Assembly (NCBI GenBank): GCA_028554645.1 | Contig: JAQOOI010000070.1 | Span: 124,001-188,000, forward strand | Source: Omphalotus guepiniiformis | Lineage: Eukaryota; Basidiomycota; Agaricomycetes; Agaricales; Omphalotaceae | Direction: 5' to 3' | DNA length: 64,000 bases | Part shown: piece after piece, positions 10,345-22,245 of the stretch | Layout: every line of letters begins with the position of its first letter | Numbering within the stretch: the stretch's first letter is position 1 | Notes under the pieces: generated by a model | The model's database searches: none | Seen by the model: only the letters and a program-made list of their open reading frames with translations | What the model was told of the DNA's origin: nothing | Position numbers and translations under genes: made by a program

Positions 10345-11190
10345 ATGAAGTTCATCAAGGCTGCTTTTCTCGCTCTTGCGCTCAACTATGCTGCTGTGAT
10401 CGCTGTAAGCATCGTCCTAGCATTCCGTTGAAGTAATTCTCACTGACATTTGTGTTTTGACTAGGCTCCTCATGGTGTCCAACCGACAACCTCTCTGGGT
10501 CTTCCACACCCGCTGCCGCCGAATGTCCCGGCTGATACTGGAAAGGGCCCTCGAGATGTACCCTTGCCTCCCCCTGTTGGCAAAGGTCCGCATCCGAGTC
10601 CGCCCAACCCCATTGGAAAGGCTCCTAGAGATGTACCGCCGGTTCCTCACCCTGTAGGTGGAACCCCGGGCCCTCTTCTACCTGCTCCGGTTGGAGAAAA
10701 GGTGCCCCGAGATGTACCTGCGGAACATAGCCCTGTTCCTCACCCTCCTCCCAAAGGTCCTGCTCCTCCCAAGCCCATTGGGAAAGGTCCTCGAGATGTA
10801 CCGGTCCTTCCTCCTGCTAAAACCCCGCGTCCTCCCAAGCCAACTGGCAAAGGCCCTCGTAATGTACCAATTCCTCACCTTGTAGGTGGAACTCCTCTTC
10901 CACCTGCTCCTCCCAAGCCAACTGGCAAGGCTCCTCGTGGTGACGTACCGGTTCCTCCTCACAGCAGCCCAGTTCTTCCCCCTCCTGCCAAAGGTCCTGC
11001 ACCTCCCAAGTCAACTGGCAAGGCTCCTCCTGCCAAAAGCCCACTTCCTCCCAAGCCCATTGGGAAAGGTCCTCGAGATGTACCGGACTCTCCTCCTTCT
11101 AAAGGTCCGCTTCCTCCGAAGCCAACTGGCAAGGCTCCTCCTCACGGCAGCCCTATTCCTCACCCTCCTACCGGTCCTGCTCAAGCTTGA
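10345..11190 (+). CDS. Secreted proline-rich repeat protein, 261 aa
   Basis: Exon 1 (10345-10404) encodes a 20-residue signal peptide starting MKFIKAAFLALALNYA. A 60-nt GT-AG intron follows, then exon 2 (10465-11190). The mature part is low-complexity, built from repeats of the type PP-P-GKGPRDVP / GKAPRDVP joined by proline tracts, with almost no aromatic residues or Cys. Base Arg/Lys in a GK-PR setting recurs in every unit and could be a protease site, though no classic KR Kex2 site is seen. A paralog with the same signal peptide and exon layout lies at 29640-31045. Role unknown; an extracellular matrix or cell-wall protein, or a processed peptide precursor, are possibilities. Confidence 0.75.
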
Positions 11191-11534
11191 TTCGGATCAC
11201 GATGGGTAGATAATACGGAGCTCATCGAGCCACTCTTCGCAATCTGTCACATCCATGTAATTTTTGTTTGAGTGTAACACTAAACAGGTGGATAAAGCGT
11301 ATACATTTCTCCGACATTCGTTCATAGCTACAGATATAATGATAAATAGTAAATTAGTACCAGAAATTGATGTTCGTTTTTTATGCACGGCTGAGCGAGA
11401 TTGAGTGATTATGAGTACCATTCTCATTGGGTAAGTACAACTTTCATTCTTTCATTCTTTCGTTCATACACCACATATCTATATAAATACATAGACACTC
11501 ATTTCATTCATCCCAATCCCCCCTCTCTACACAG

Positions 11535-12919
11535 TTAGGCCCCAATACCATCCAACCACCCACCCAACTCCTTATTAACCTCATCCTTCGCCTGAATCAT
11601 AACCCAATGTCCCGTTTTAAAGTCCCTCACAGTGACGTTCTTGCAAAGTTGCACCGCAGCGGCTTTCGTGAGTGCAGCGAGCGCGACATAGTCTTCTAGT
11701 GCTGCGCCGATGAATACGGGTTTGGTGGTGGTGTAGTTTTCGACGGGAATTGCTGTGTGTGTGTAGTGGTGTGGGTTAGCGAGGAGGATGGAATCAATAA
11801 GGAAGGGGAAGGAAGGAATAACGCACTCTTATCATCCTCGACAGCGTGCCCTTCCATCTGTACTTTATAGTAACAAACCGGAGCTGCTAAACCTCCTTTA
11901 AGTAACTCTTCCGCATGTTTTTTGCGTTCCTGCATTCATCCACATCAGTATCACGCTATAACAGATGACAAAGGGTGCGTGCGTTCCTCCTCTGAAAGCC
12001 ACGAAGCAGGTTTGAATTCTTTCTTTGAAAGTAACGCAGCTTTCAAAGCCCCACTAGGCGCCATATCCGTTATCCAAATCTTCGGATCATCAGCATAGAG
12101 GATGTTCATGAATCTATCAATCTGCCACATCCAACGTGTCAGCATAGGGCGCATACGCATACATACGCCGTCGCGCGGAACTACTGTATTGAATTGGATG
12201 GAACTCACATTATCCTCACAAAACTTCGCACACCCTTCCTCCGAGAAAAACTTCCAATACCCCAGTAACTCATACCCAACTTTTTCTTTCGTCATCTTGA
12301 GCATAGCTTCATAGTCGAACGTCGGTGCTGGTGGACCATACCCGACTGCGAGGAACCCAGCGGCGATTACGCGTGTGGGGTATAGTTGGACGATTCGGGA
12401 GGTTATTCTCGAGCCCCTGTAAGACGAGACGAGAGAGTGAATTGAATCAGATCAGACCCGAAACGACACAAAACGACAGAGAACAAACCAATCATGTCCA
12501 ATAAAAACAGCTTCCTTCACACCCTCCTCATCTAGGATCTCGATCACATCCTTTGCTAGCAAACTATGTTTATAATTCACTGATTCTGTAGGTTTCGATG
12601 TTCCACCGTATCCCAACATATCGGGTACGATCAGGCCGTATCCTTTTGATTTGAAGTATGGGACCTGACGGCAAAGTTGGGGTTTGATCTCGTTAGATTA
12701 TTGTTGGGACGTTCTTGTCGTCGAGGCAAAATGGCAAAATGGATAATGAAAAGTACTTACCTGGTTTCGCCAATCATTAGACGTAGAAGGAAACCCATGG
12801 ATGAATACGATGAAAGGTTTAGGTTTATCGGCGTCCCCACTGGGAGGAGGAGGAGAGTAATAGTAATGGTATTTGAACCCGCGAGATGTTGAGAAATCTT
12901 TGTAGAGCGTTGAGTCCAT
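11535..12919 (-). CDS. Epoxide hydrolase (alpha/beta-hydrolase fold), ~332 aa
   Basis: Exons on the minus strand: 12919-12761, 12664-12489, 12416-12209, 12121-11987, 11929-11827 and 11752-11535. The protein has the oxyanion motif HGFP, the nucleophile elbow GHDWG, cap-domain tyrosine stretches (GYW, CYYKV), ALEDYVA near the acid residue and TGHWV with the catalytic His. Such enzymes open epoxides to diols by a covalent ester on the Asp. The fourth intron (11986-11930) has no GT donor: it must start GA for the frame to continue, and it is flanked by a 9-nt direct repeat. Reading through instead stops at 11951 and would lose the His. It lies downstream of UbiA copy B on the same strand (455 bp), convergent with the proline-rich gene. 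Confidence 0.85.
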
Positions 12920-13374
12920 CGTGGGGGTTGACAGTAATGCGGCTCACCATCACTGGCAGGTGTGTTGGGGGTTTTATACGGAGTTGAACTTCGTTACTTA
13001 TGTAAGGTGTCCGGCTAATCCGGCAACTCGGAGGTTCGGAAGTTGGAATCGAGCGACACAGATTTGCACAGACTTAGACTGAAGTATTGCTGAAGGAAGT
13101 ATGTAAGTACTGAAAGAAATTATTTCGTCATAGTTGAGATGAGTCGAAAAAGTCAGATAGATCTTCATGGAAAAACGCCACCGTGACTGGAAAACTCATC
13201 CGGATTCAATTACTTTTTGCAAATAGATTTCAAGTAATAAAGTACATACATACTGTACATACACAGTATACATACAGTTGAAGGTGATATAGACTTACAT
13301 ACAGAATCAAAGAAGAAGACAAAAAATCCATGCGTGTGAGCTACATAGACTCTGGAAAGTCTTTTACCCCCGAA
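12920..13374. other. Spacer between UbiA copy B and the hydrolase
   Basis: This is the 3' flank of UbiA copy B and the upstream region of the hydrolase, both read leftwards. A tatactgtacatacacagtatacatacag stretch near 13248-13276 is a run of alternating tac/ata words; no gene is seen. Confidence 0.4.
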
Positions 13375-14900
13375 TCAGACGTAACAATGATAACAAACTC
13401 GGAGAGTGTAATCAACCACTAAACCACCCCAAATGATCCATCCCAGTTGTCCATTGCTATTGAAGTTCCCTACAATCAGAAAGAAAAGAATCAGTATATC
13501 ATCCTCTGAGACTACAACCACGAGAACGTACCCCAACAACTAGCCGGTAACTCAAGATCCACAGTAAAATACTGCCAAGACAGATGCACCGCAAGTCCTC
13601 CGATAGATACTATGAAAAACACTGGACCTTGACCATTGAGAAAACCAGCGGAAGCTAATGCCACGGTGAATATTATCCCGCAGATTATTAAAAGGGGTCG
13701 AATCCAAGTGCCGAATAGGATAGCAGTGGAACGAACACCCATTTTTAGATCGTCTTCGATATCTTGACATGCGTATATCGTGTCTAAAGAGCTGTGTTGT
13801 CAGGGGTACTATTCATCGACGGATATTGGGTGGAAATAGGTACTTACCGTATAGCATAGTCCAGCTTAGTAGAAGAGGGAGATTCCAAGCATTAGATTTC
13901 GGACGTGCGGGTAAAACCCGATTCGGAACGTACCACCAACATCCAACCATTGCAGCCGCAAGTAAAGGGATGTTCAAAGTGTTTGTAGTTGATACCCATG
14001 CTGTTACGAATCCAAAGTTCATAGCGAATCCAAGCCATGCTTGAGGCCAGTAAGTAACCCTCTTGAGCAAAGGATAGATCGCGAATCTAACCGTTTTTGA
14101 GCGCGCACCGATCGGAGATGATTCAAAGGGCTGGAACGTGTACGTACATTGGTAAAAGTTGTAAAAGTGCAACCCAGAGACTGTAAGTATCGAAAGAAAA
14201 ACATATCAGATCTATTCAACTTGGTTAGATATGAAGTAACATACGCTAGACCTTCGACTGTGAAATAGAAAAACACAATTCCAACGATATACTGAACCAC
14301 CACGAAAATCGATGCCTTAGCAACAGATATACGTCCGCTCGCTAGTGGTCGATTCTTTGTTCTCTCTGGAAGATAGCAACAATGAACTCATGATGAGTAC
14401 TAACGTCACGGTCAATCTCAGCGTTGAGTCAGAATCAACGTACCAACACCAGCATCCATTTTTCGATCAAAGATATCGTTGATAGTGCATGCTGAGCATC
14501 GAACGATAAATGCTCCAGCAAGACATTTCATCAGATTGAACGCGTATTCTTTTGGAGGGAGGTTGATTGAATACGCTGCCATCGTCAAGCCCCATGCTGT
14601 GTTGCACGGTCGAAATGGGAAAGAAAAGGGTCAGCGGAGATGCGTTGGGATTCCTAGCAAAATCTACTGACCGAATGGCCAGAACATGAGTTTTGTACCG
14701 GTTGGCTGTATTCAGAGGGTGAGAAATGATTAGGGGCGGTGAGTGATGTGGGGGTTCACCTTGTCGAGACGCATAAGCTCGAGGTAAGGCCGTACCGAAG
14801 GTGGAAAAGCATCGAGAGGTTTTGGTTTTGCGGAGAAGAATTCATTTTCGGTGTATGTAGAGGAGGCAGAGGAAGTTTTTTCGTTCAGATTGAGACTCAT
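13375..14900 (-). CDS. UbiA-family prenyltransferase, copy B, 332 aa
   Basis: Nine exons from 14900 down to 13375 (14900-14760, 14705-14672, 14596-14444, 14365-14245, 14180-14148, 14086-13934, 13864-13848, 13783-13532, 13469-13375), total 999 nt, all GT-AG. It keeps both catalytic motifs: NDIFDRKMD (residues 98-106) with ERTKNRPLASG after it, and YACQDIEDDLKMG (221-233). The remainder is a series of hydrophobic helices including KRVTYWPQAWLGFAMN, as in the COQ2/4-hydroxybenzoate polyprenyltransferase branch. The N-terminal ~25 residues are Ser-rich and do not look like a strong mitochondrial presequence, which favours a specialised (for example meroterpenoid) enzyme over ubiquinone synthesis; that is inference. 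Copy A at 5.3 kb is its paralog. Confidence 0.9.
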
Positions 14901-17900
14901 GGTGAATTCTGAGAAGCGGTACGTATGGACTCCGTGAGGGACAAGAAGAGGACGAGGGACGAGGGTGGAGAGGGTGGAGAGATAGATAAGTAAGTACTCT
15001 CGCTGCTAATTGGTGGAGGGGAGACCAGGTGAACGCTCGATTTATATGTGGTCGTCATCCATGTGAAGAGTCGTGGGTCGGTGATGTCAATACATGAATG
15101 GTGAGAATTCATTTTTCGACCTAACCGTAGAGAGATACGATTGTTCCTCGGCCTTCTGCGTACTGGCAGTAAGTATCGCATCATCGCTGGAAAAGAGCGG
15201 AGGGGTGGGGGGAACCCTCATCGCTTTGGCCCGCGTTGATTTCGCACCTTGCCACGAAAACTCAATTGAATGAGCGCCGCAAACCGTTGCGACGTAACAC
15301 TTTTTAGTGGTGGTAGGTACTCATCTTGGCAATTTATTCTATTCAGTTTATTCTTTGCTTCAACTTTGCTTACGTGGGAATAGAGAGCTGGCCATAAACG
15401 ATCTGAAGGTCATAGGGGATGTGAATGTTCGAGTACAGTTATGTTTACTGAGCGGGAAGGAAGGAAGGAATACAATGGAAAGGACACTCAGACCCCGCTA
15501 AGCGCCCTTAAGCGAGGTTACACGTGGACAGAAGAAGCTGAGTTGTGTACCAGTGACCACTGCCAGTATCAGTGGGCCTCTTCAGCACAGCACGACATAC
15601 CCTCGTAGACGATAAGCTCAAAAGCTCCATTCAATTTGAGTCGCTCAATACACCGAAAGTTCTATACTTACTTACTTACTTACTTACTTACAGCTCCCGG
15701 GCCAGGCTATCCTGCGAGAAAAGGCTCGAGAAACTTTGACTGCGAAAGAAAAATCCAACCATCGTGCATACTGAGCTTAAAATTGCGGACTATATACCAT
15801 CTCGAGCCATTCCAGGGAACAGTGTGTGCCGTGTCCGAGCTCGGGGCCGAAATAGGTGGAGAATGAGAGTCACCCCATTCACCCCATTCATTATTCAATG
15901 CCAGTACCCAGATTCCCCCGTTCCCAGCTCAGAAATGAGAGAGGGGGGATGAAAGGCCTTGATCGATCAGAGAATAAGGTACATTGAATTGAAATGCACA
16001 ATCTCGTATTCATTTTCGAGCCCCATCTAAGGATTCGTAAAAAGCTCCCGGAGCGAACTATTTTTTAGTTACCGCACCAGCCGCTGGCGTATTATACCCT
16101 ACTGTACCCCTTCCCCCTCCGGTCATTGATATTCCGAAAGTATGTTTGACGAATCCCAAGTCCAAGTGGCTCGACCCGACCGAATAGATGGAAATATGAG
16201 AAAAATGTGATGTATCTTCAGGATTGTATCACTACTTACTTACTTACCGTGCAATCTGGGTTGTGGAATGATATTAAGACTTCGACTAGGGGCGATCGCG
16301 TGCGCATCAGAGAACTTAACCCCCGAAAATTTCGTATACCGGATTTCAGACTCGGATGATGCGAAACTTCCGGGATTTGGTTTTCTGGATGGTTCGCTGA
16401 GGTTCCTCGTACGATCATTGAGCTAAGCTTCAAGTGACTCTCATGAACGCCTTTTCAATCGGATCTCTTCTGTGTACATCTGCCAGTGGAATGAAATGTC
16501 AGGCCTTCAAGCTTCAGGCACAAGGACAGGTTAAGATCGGTGTTATAGATGGCAAATACTTCAAGTTACAGGGGTTCTAGGAGCAACATGTTGCCTTGAA
16601 TTGCCTTGAAAGAGTGCGTGACGCGGGATTGGACTTACTATAATCCTTGACACCCGTACTCAAGACAGCATGTCAGATACCCCAGAAGAACGGTTTTATG
16701 TCTTGGAAGAGTGAGAATTAGAAATTCCCTGTACTCATACGAATTTCGGGTCTCTCAGTAACGTCAAAGAGTTGCGATAATCGGGCTTCTCGGCGAGAGA
16801 GTTGGGTTTCTGGAAAAGAGTACGGGCAGGAAACAATCCATCGGCTTACTTTGTAAAGTAGCTTGAAGACAATGCAATAGATTACGCCCGACCACCCGTC
16901 AAACAGAATTGAAGCCTTAGCTTTGGACTGCGATTTTCTGCTGCTCTAAAACCAAAAATGCATTGAATACCTGACTGAACGCCGTCTGAAAATTTTTGAA
17001 TAGACGGACTGTTATGAGACTCGCGCTCTGGCGAAGAGAAAACTACATAGGTAGGTGAGAACTTGAAAGCCATAACCAATGGGTTTCGATCGGAGTAGGG
17101 GTATGTACAGTTATCCATACGAATCGGCATTGGAAATCACTATTCCGTACCTTCGAAGGCCGTGAAAATCTTACAAAAGCGGTTACGGGTGGCTGCTTGT
17201 GGGCTCTAGCGCACCTCGATGTTGAACACGCGGTCGGCGACCTCGGCAAAGAGACCACAGAATCGCTAGACCACAGAATCGCTTCCTCCTCTGCTTCCCC
17301 AGCACCGGACTTTACACTTCTCATGCCAGAACCGAGAAACTATGCAACGTTGCGGGTCGGCGGCGCGGAAGGATGGGATCGTGATCGTGGTCATTGTATT
17401 CTGCGCCATCGTTGCGTAGACTAGAGTATAGGTAAAAGAGGCCGAAGGCCGCGCAAACAAACGTTGACTCGGAAACTGTGATTCCGAAAATCAGAGTGAA
17501 ATGACTACCCATTCCGTATCAGAGTTCGAAGTCAGCACTTTCGAGGGAGAAGTAACATTCACGAGCGTGATAAGTCGCGTACTATAGCTGGGATAACAAC
17601 TTAAGATCACATGTATATATTCAGAAGGCAGGACTGACCTAGTTATGATGGGGCTACATGAAGAGAAGTCAGCTATGTAAAGTATGGTGCACTGCAAGAC
17701 CTTGAGGGGATTGACAGAACTGCACTGATACCGGAGCGGACCTATCAGAATTATTGTTGAGCGTTTTATGCCAGACAGTACTGACAGTCGACAGTCTGAT
17801 CCTATATGACTTACGGCAGAGCTGGACCAGGTCCGAGTTATTCGCTGCAGCAACGTTGAAAATACTGGGTACAAACGATAGGTCGAGTATCGCGCCTCGA

Positions 17901-17984
17901 ATGATTAGGCGGATAAACACGAATCGAAAAAAACGATAACCTGACTTACTCTATTGTCGATATGAACGTGGTTAAGTGAAAATC
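14901..17984. other. Gene-poor region with CTTA microsatellite
   Basis: No supported gene over about 3 kb. A pure (CTTA)n tract lies at 15668-15692, and a shorter one near 16231-16247. Minus-strand open pieces such as 16236-16433 show no family resemblance and do not splice together convincingly. Confidence 0.4.
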
Positions 17985-18360
17985 TCCTGAATGACAATCG
18001 GAATCAGTAAAACATCCCTCAAAGGAGGAAGTCTTAGGATCCGCCCTGTATTGGGAAACGGCAGAGAGACCGTTCCAGTCGGTTTTCTTTGTGCATCAAC
18101 AGCGAAAGGTTCAGAGGAAAAGACTTTGTCAGTCTCGTACACGAATTTGATGGGACTTGAAGAACGTTGGGTCATCTGCATCTCGGCTCCATGCAAATAG
18201 TGGCGTTAGTCCTAGCTGTGACCGCTGACTGCGTCTGCGGATGTCGAGCCTCGCCTCGCCTAAGCTAGCGGAGTCCGTTGTGGAGCAAGAGCATCGCGGT
18301 ATCGTGACCACAGGTTCCCCGTGAGTGAATTTGAACTTGCCTCCGAGGATCTCTTTATGC
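17985..18360 (-). pseudogene. Frameshifted fragment of a single-pass membrane protein paralog
   Basis: Read leftwards, the strand encodes GGKFKFTHGEPV, VTARTNATI, WSRDADDPTFF, IKFVYETDKVFSSEPF and AVDAQ--PTGTVSLPFPNTG. These match in order the extracellular domain of the gene at 24817-26360 (WGKLKISLKDM, VTAGSKGKVEW, NRDPDDPKMFYVVKF, SPSEPFPVDA, TGTFKLPFINSG). At least two frame changes separate the pieces (around 18200 and 18150) and an unrelated insert interrupts them, so this copy cannot make the domain. Confidence 0.6.
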
Positions 18361-20388
18361 GTCATTACGGAAATACATAACAAGATTTGAGGCCTTGGGG
18401 GGCTTGAAGTGAAGGAATTGTCTTCTGAGCCAGCTGGGAAATGAAAAGAGTGGGAGGCAGAAAGGGTTTTGGGACTAGTTTTGGGACTAAGTCCGAGTTG
18501 GGAGTCCAGGACGGGTCCAGGACTTGAAGTAAGGAAATAACGGTGTGAACCGGTGCCCTCACCTGCATCGTTCAGGTAAGTCAGATGTTCAAATATAGAT
18601 GCTGCTGTAACCTAACATGGATGCTGAACAAACTTGATTGTTCTGGCGGTCTCTTCTGCAACGTAAAAACATAGGGTGTATTTGTTCTCGTGACCATGAT
18701 GAAACAGCTTCCCAAACTTCCGATATCAATTTGTATGTTGGAGTGACCACAAGCTGATGAAGTTGTTATGTGTTCAAGCTTGGATTTAGTGTGCAAATGT
18801 CGTAGGAGGGTATGAGACCATATTCTAGGCTCTATCACGCCATAAATTGCTGATAATTTGCTTCGATTCGTTCGAGTGTCCAGAGGAAAGGTTCCAAGAA
18901 ATAGGTCGCGAAACGGCGGTGTGCGCATCGAGTCAACGTCAATCTCCAGGCTTTCCGAGACATATTTTTCCTGCATTTAAGAGCAGTTTGAACAATCCAG
19001 CGGCTTTTCACTGTTATTTCAGTGGATATTAAGCCCTTCCAAGTAAAGAGAATTGTGCAATCGTACCAGAATGACAACAAAACTCGAAAGCGAGTCCTCC
19101 GAATTCGCTCAATTCTTGGTCACCACTGCGCGCAGCCTGCCACTGGCAGGTATATTGGAGGATATTGTTTGCAGATAATTTGATAGCAATGTTGCTATCG
19201 TGAAATATGCTTGACCATATTCTTCTAAGTACCAAGGATGGACGGCGCTGAATAAAGGGTGGGCGCTTGATGCGGCTACCCTTCGTGACCAGTTACCTTC
19301 AACACGAACCATCACTAGCAAGTTCGACGACCATGTCAACCTTCCACTTCAGGTGCCTCACGTATACGGACTCGTGATATTGGCCATATGAAATCTACAA
19401 ACGTTCGATGTGAACGTGAACACTGAACATGGACATTGGACAAAGCATTTTTTCCTGTAGCAGTGGTTACCAAAGTGAGTCTTGTGCCAATACTGAAGCG
19501 AGGTCGTTGGCATTCTCATCTGTCGATACTTCTTTTAGCACAGATCTCCAGCTGAAATACCCAACAAGCTATTGTTTATGGGGAAGTCGAGTGGTATCTT
19601 CTAGAGCTTTTCAGATGTTTTACCCGACACCTACAGTGCGTACCTACCATATCTTTACGTCTATGCTTTCTAGGGTGTATCTAACGCTGCTATCCTGAAT
19701 CTAGACTTCAAGCTTCAAGTTCCGGTGGTGATCATTTGCATGTTCGACTACTTCGCGACTTCGACCAAACGTTACCAAGTGTGCTCTGCTCTCCTCTGCT
19801 GTTCGTCTTGCAGCAGCCGATAATGTCATGCACTCACGGGAATCGTCCCGTTGTCAAGCTCTCGTGAAAAAGTGCTTGCATCTTATCGCGTCATACCACC
19901 AGAAACCGCGACGTACACGAGGCATTCGCATGTACTGCGTGAATTCATTCTTGTCGCACGACATGTTCTTTCGGTCATTTTGCCGATCGGCTGGGTCTTC
20001 AAGGCTTGGTGAAGCGGTAGTTTCGCCTGCTACTACAGTAGTGATCTGCTTGTTGGAGTTGTCTTCGTGAAGTCCCGACTGAGGTAGAGCGGTCGCGCCA
20101 CAGATGATCGAAACGAAGTCGAGCTCTTGCGCAGTGTTCCTGTCCAAGCACTCTCGGGTTTTCACTGAGTGCGATAGAGGATTGAATCTGATAGGACCAA
20201 TCATAATCTGATGTCGTTAAACACGTTGCTTGTGCGTGGTGTCCTTTTTTGACTCTTTGTAACTTAACAGAGTACTGAATTCATCGTCATAGGAAGGAGC
20301 TTTAACCCTTTGCGCAGTTCTATCCACAACCCCCTCCCGCTCCACCACCACTGAACCCTTGTCACTTTTACCCTTTTTTCGTTGGACC
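18361..20388. other. Intergenic region, no gene seen
   Basis: Several minus-strand open pieces (18581-18976, 19029-19339, 19854-20204) have protein-like composition but no recognisable domain, and no splice joining that I could defend. They may be decayed exons belonging with the pseudogene at 18 kb. Confidence 0.35.
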
Positions 20389-22245
20389 ATGTATCATACT
20401 CCACTGTCCCCAGCGGCAGTACCATTAACATCGCACAACATGATGCCCATGCAAATGACACCCTCGACAACATCAGCGATGATGTCTCACAATGGCATTC
20501 CCAGTCGAGCACCGAGTCCATCAGGCTACTCTCGCTCCTCAGACGGCCTGCCTTTCCTTCGCACAAGCCCAAGCATGCCGGATTTCCAAATTGAGAAGTC
20601 GACCAAGTCGTCTCGAAGAAGATCGCTTGCGATGCCGATGCCTGCTGTTGATGATGAGTTTGCGTATAGGGAGAGCGTATCGAGGCTCTTACAGGCCAGA
20701 TCGAGAGTGTCGACGATATCGGGGTTGATACCGATGGATCCTTCACAACTGGTATTGTTCTTCCGCACGAAGGTTCGCATATTCCACATCATCAATCCTT
20801 CGTTCCACGTATTCATTAATCCTATCCACAGAGCGGAATAACCCACTCCCTCGACTTCCCCATCGACGTCGACTACAACACCCCACCAGCACTTGACGTT
20901 CTCATTGCCGCTTGTAGACCACACCAAACCTCTGATCTAGACGACTACTCGGACCAAGAATCGTTATTCTACCCCCCAAACCTCCCACTGACTACCTCCC
21001 TCGAAATCGGGAACCACCCAATCATGGACGCCGTACGAAGTACCCTCTTCCCGCTCCTTCCACACGGGCACTACCTCACTGTCATGCGCGACAAGCTCGA
21101 GGTGCTCGTAAGCGGCGGTGGGATGGGCCCGCAGTCCCGTATGCTCCGGAACGACGGGCGCGTCGCTACACTCATCGTCACGCTCCCTGTGCGTTTCCGA
21201 GGCGGTTCTCTCCTCGTTCGCGATGCGGAGGGGCACGAAGAGAGGTTTTTCGGGCGCGGGGGAAAGAATGGTGATATGGAATGGGTAGCGTTCTCGAGCG
21301 ATTGCGAGTATGAGGTTGACGTTGTACAGAAGGGGTGCAAGATCAGCATTTTGTATGGGGTTTATCTCAAGACGTTTGGGCCGAGTGGTCTTACTGAGCC
21401 GTTGATCAATCCGAGTGATATCTTTTTGGATTTGCTCTCACCTGTGTTGAATATGAGTAGGGGAAGGAAGATTGGGTTTTACTTGACGGGTGAGTATGGG
21501 GTTAGGCCAGAGGATGTATTGGCGGAGAGTGTTGTGCCAATGGTGTGTTTTCTGAATGCTCGTATTTGTATTCGTTGATCATTAATCACACCGCTCGTGG
21601 TTATAGTTGAAAGGAGGCGACTCGATACTCTACCACGCACTCAAATTATACAAACTCATACCAGAGCTCCACTGGACTGCAGGCGGGTACATCTGGCCAG
21701 TCGACCGGACGGTCGAAATCGCAGACCAGAAAAGTGCTTCGGCCGCTGCTGCTGCTGCGACGCCGATGATGTCAGCATTAAGCATTCTCGATCCTCCACC
21801 TAGTGCATCTAGCCACAGTCATCGACACCACCGTCGGGACGCCAACTCAACTCGAAGGACCGTCAGAGGGGGATACCAAACCCAAGCACAACCGCAAGCA
21901 CAGGTACAAATGCCCTCAGGGTACCCCCTCCCATCGCCATCATCCTATGCAGGTTCAGACAACGGGTACTTTGCACCTGAGGTCGAAGACTTAATCGATA
22001 TCCGCCACCGCGTCGCAGAGTCTGGTGCGGTGCCGCTCAGTGAGGCCGATATCACTGTTCTGAGTGATTGGAATGTACCTGCTAATGGTGGTGCTGGTGT
22101 TGGCGGGATTGCTGTCGGTGCTACTGGAGTGGGAGCGTTTGGGGTTGGAGGAGTAGGTAAGGAGAGGGTACCGTTTGTTGATGGGAGGACGGGAGAGATT
22201 GAGAGGTTGGTTGTCAATATGCTGATGGTGGTTTATGTTCCTTGA
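20389..22245 (+). CDS. P4H-like 2OG-Fe(II) oxygenase-fold protein lacking iron ligands, 577 aa
   Basis: Exons 20389-20772, 20832-21542 and 21607-22245, joined in phase 0. The first ~125 residues are Met/Ser/Pro-rich. Then SGITHSLDF... leads into a core resembling basidiomycete prolyl-4-hydroxylase-like proteins: VATLIVTLPVRFRGGSLLVRD, GDMEWVAFSSDCEYEV and GCKISILYGVYL, then a C-terminal region with LKGGDSILYHALKLY. In active enzymes the HxD motif precedes the TLIV strand, the distal His is in CEHEV, and a basic residue binding 2-oxoglutarate follows; here the HxD site reads GPQSRML, CEHEV is CEYEV and the Arg is Lys. It is therefore probably a pseudoenzyme. The tail is Gln/Ser-rich and then Gly/Val-rich. 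It may extend past the stop if a further intron exists. Confidence 0.7.

Noticed and set aside
10465..11190. RiPP (dikaritin-type) precursor identity of the proline-rich proteins
   Set aside because: Signal peptide plus repeats fit, but there are no KR Kex2 sites, no Tyr/Trp-containing cores, and no UstYa-like or peptidase gene beside either copy. Kept only as a possibility.
12845..12890. gggttcaaat-like T-arm motifs here and at 7803-7830, suggesting tRNA genes
   Set aside because: They are part of the SRGFKYHYYY coding exon of the hydrolase and of its remnant; no acceptor stem can be formed.
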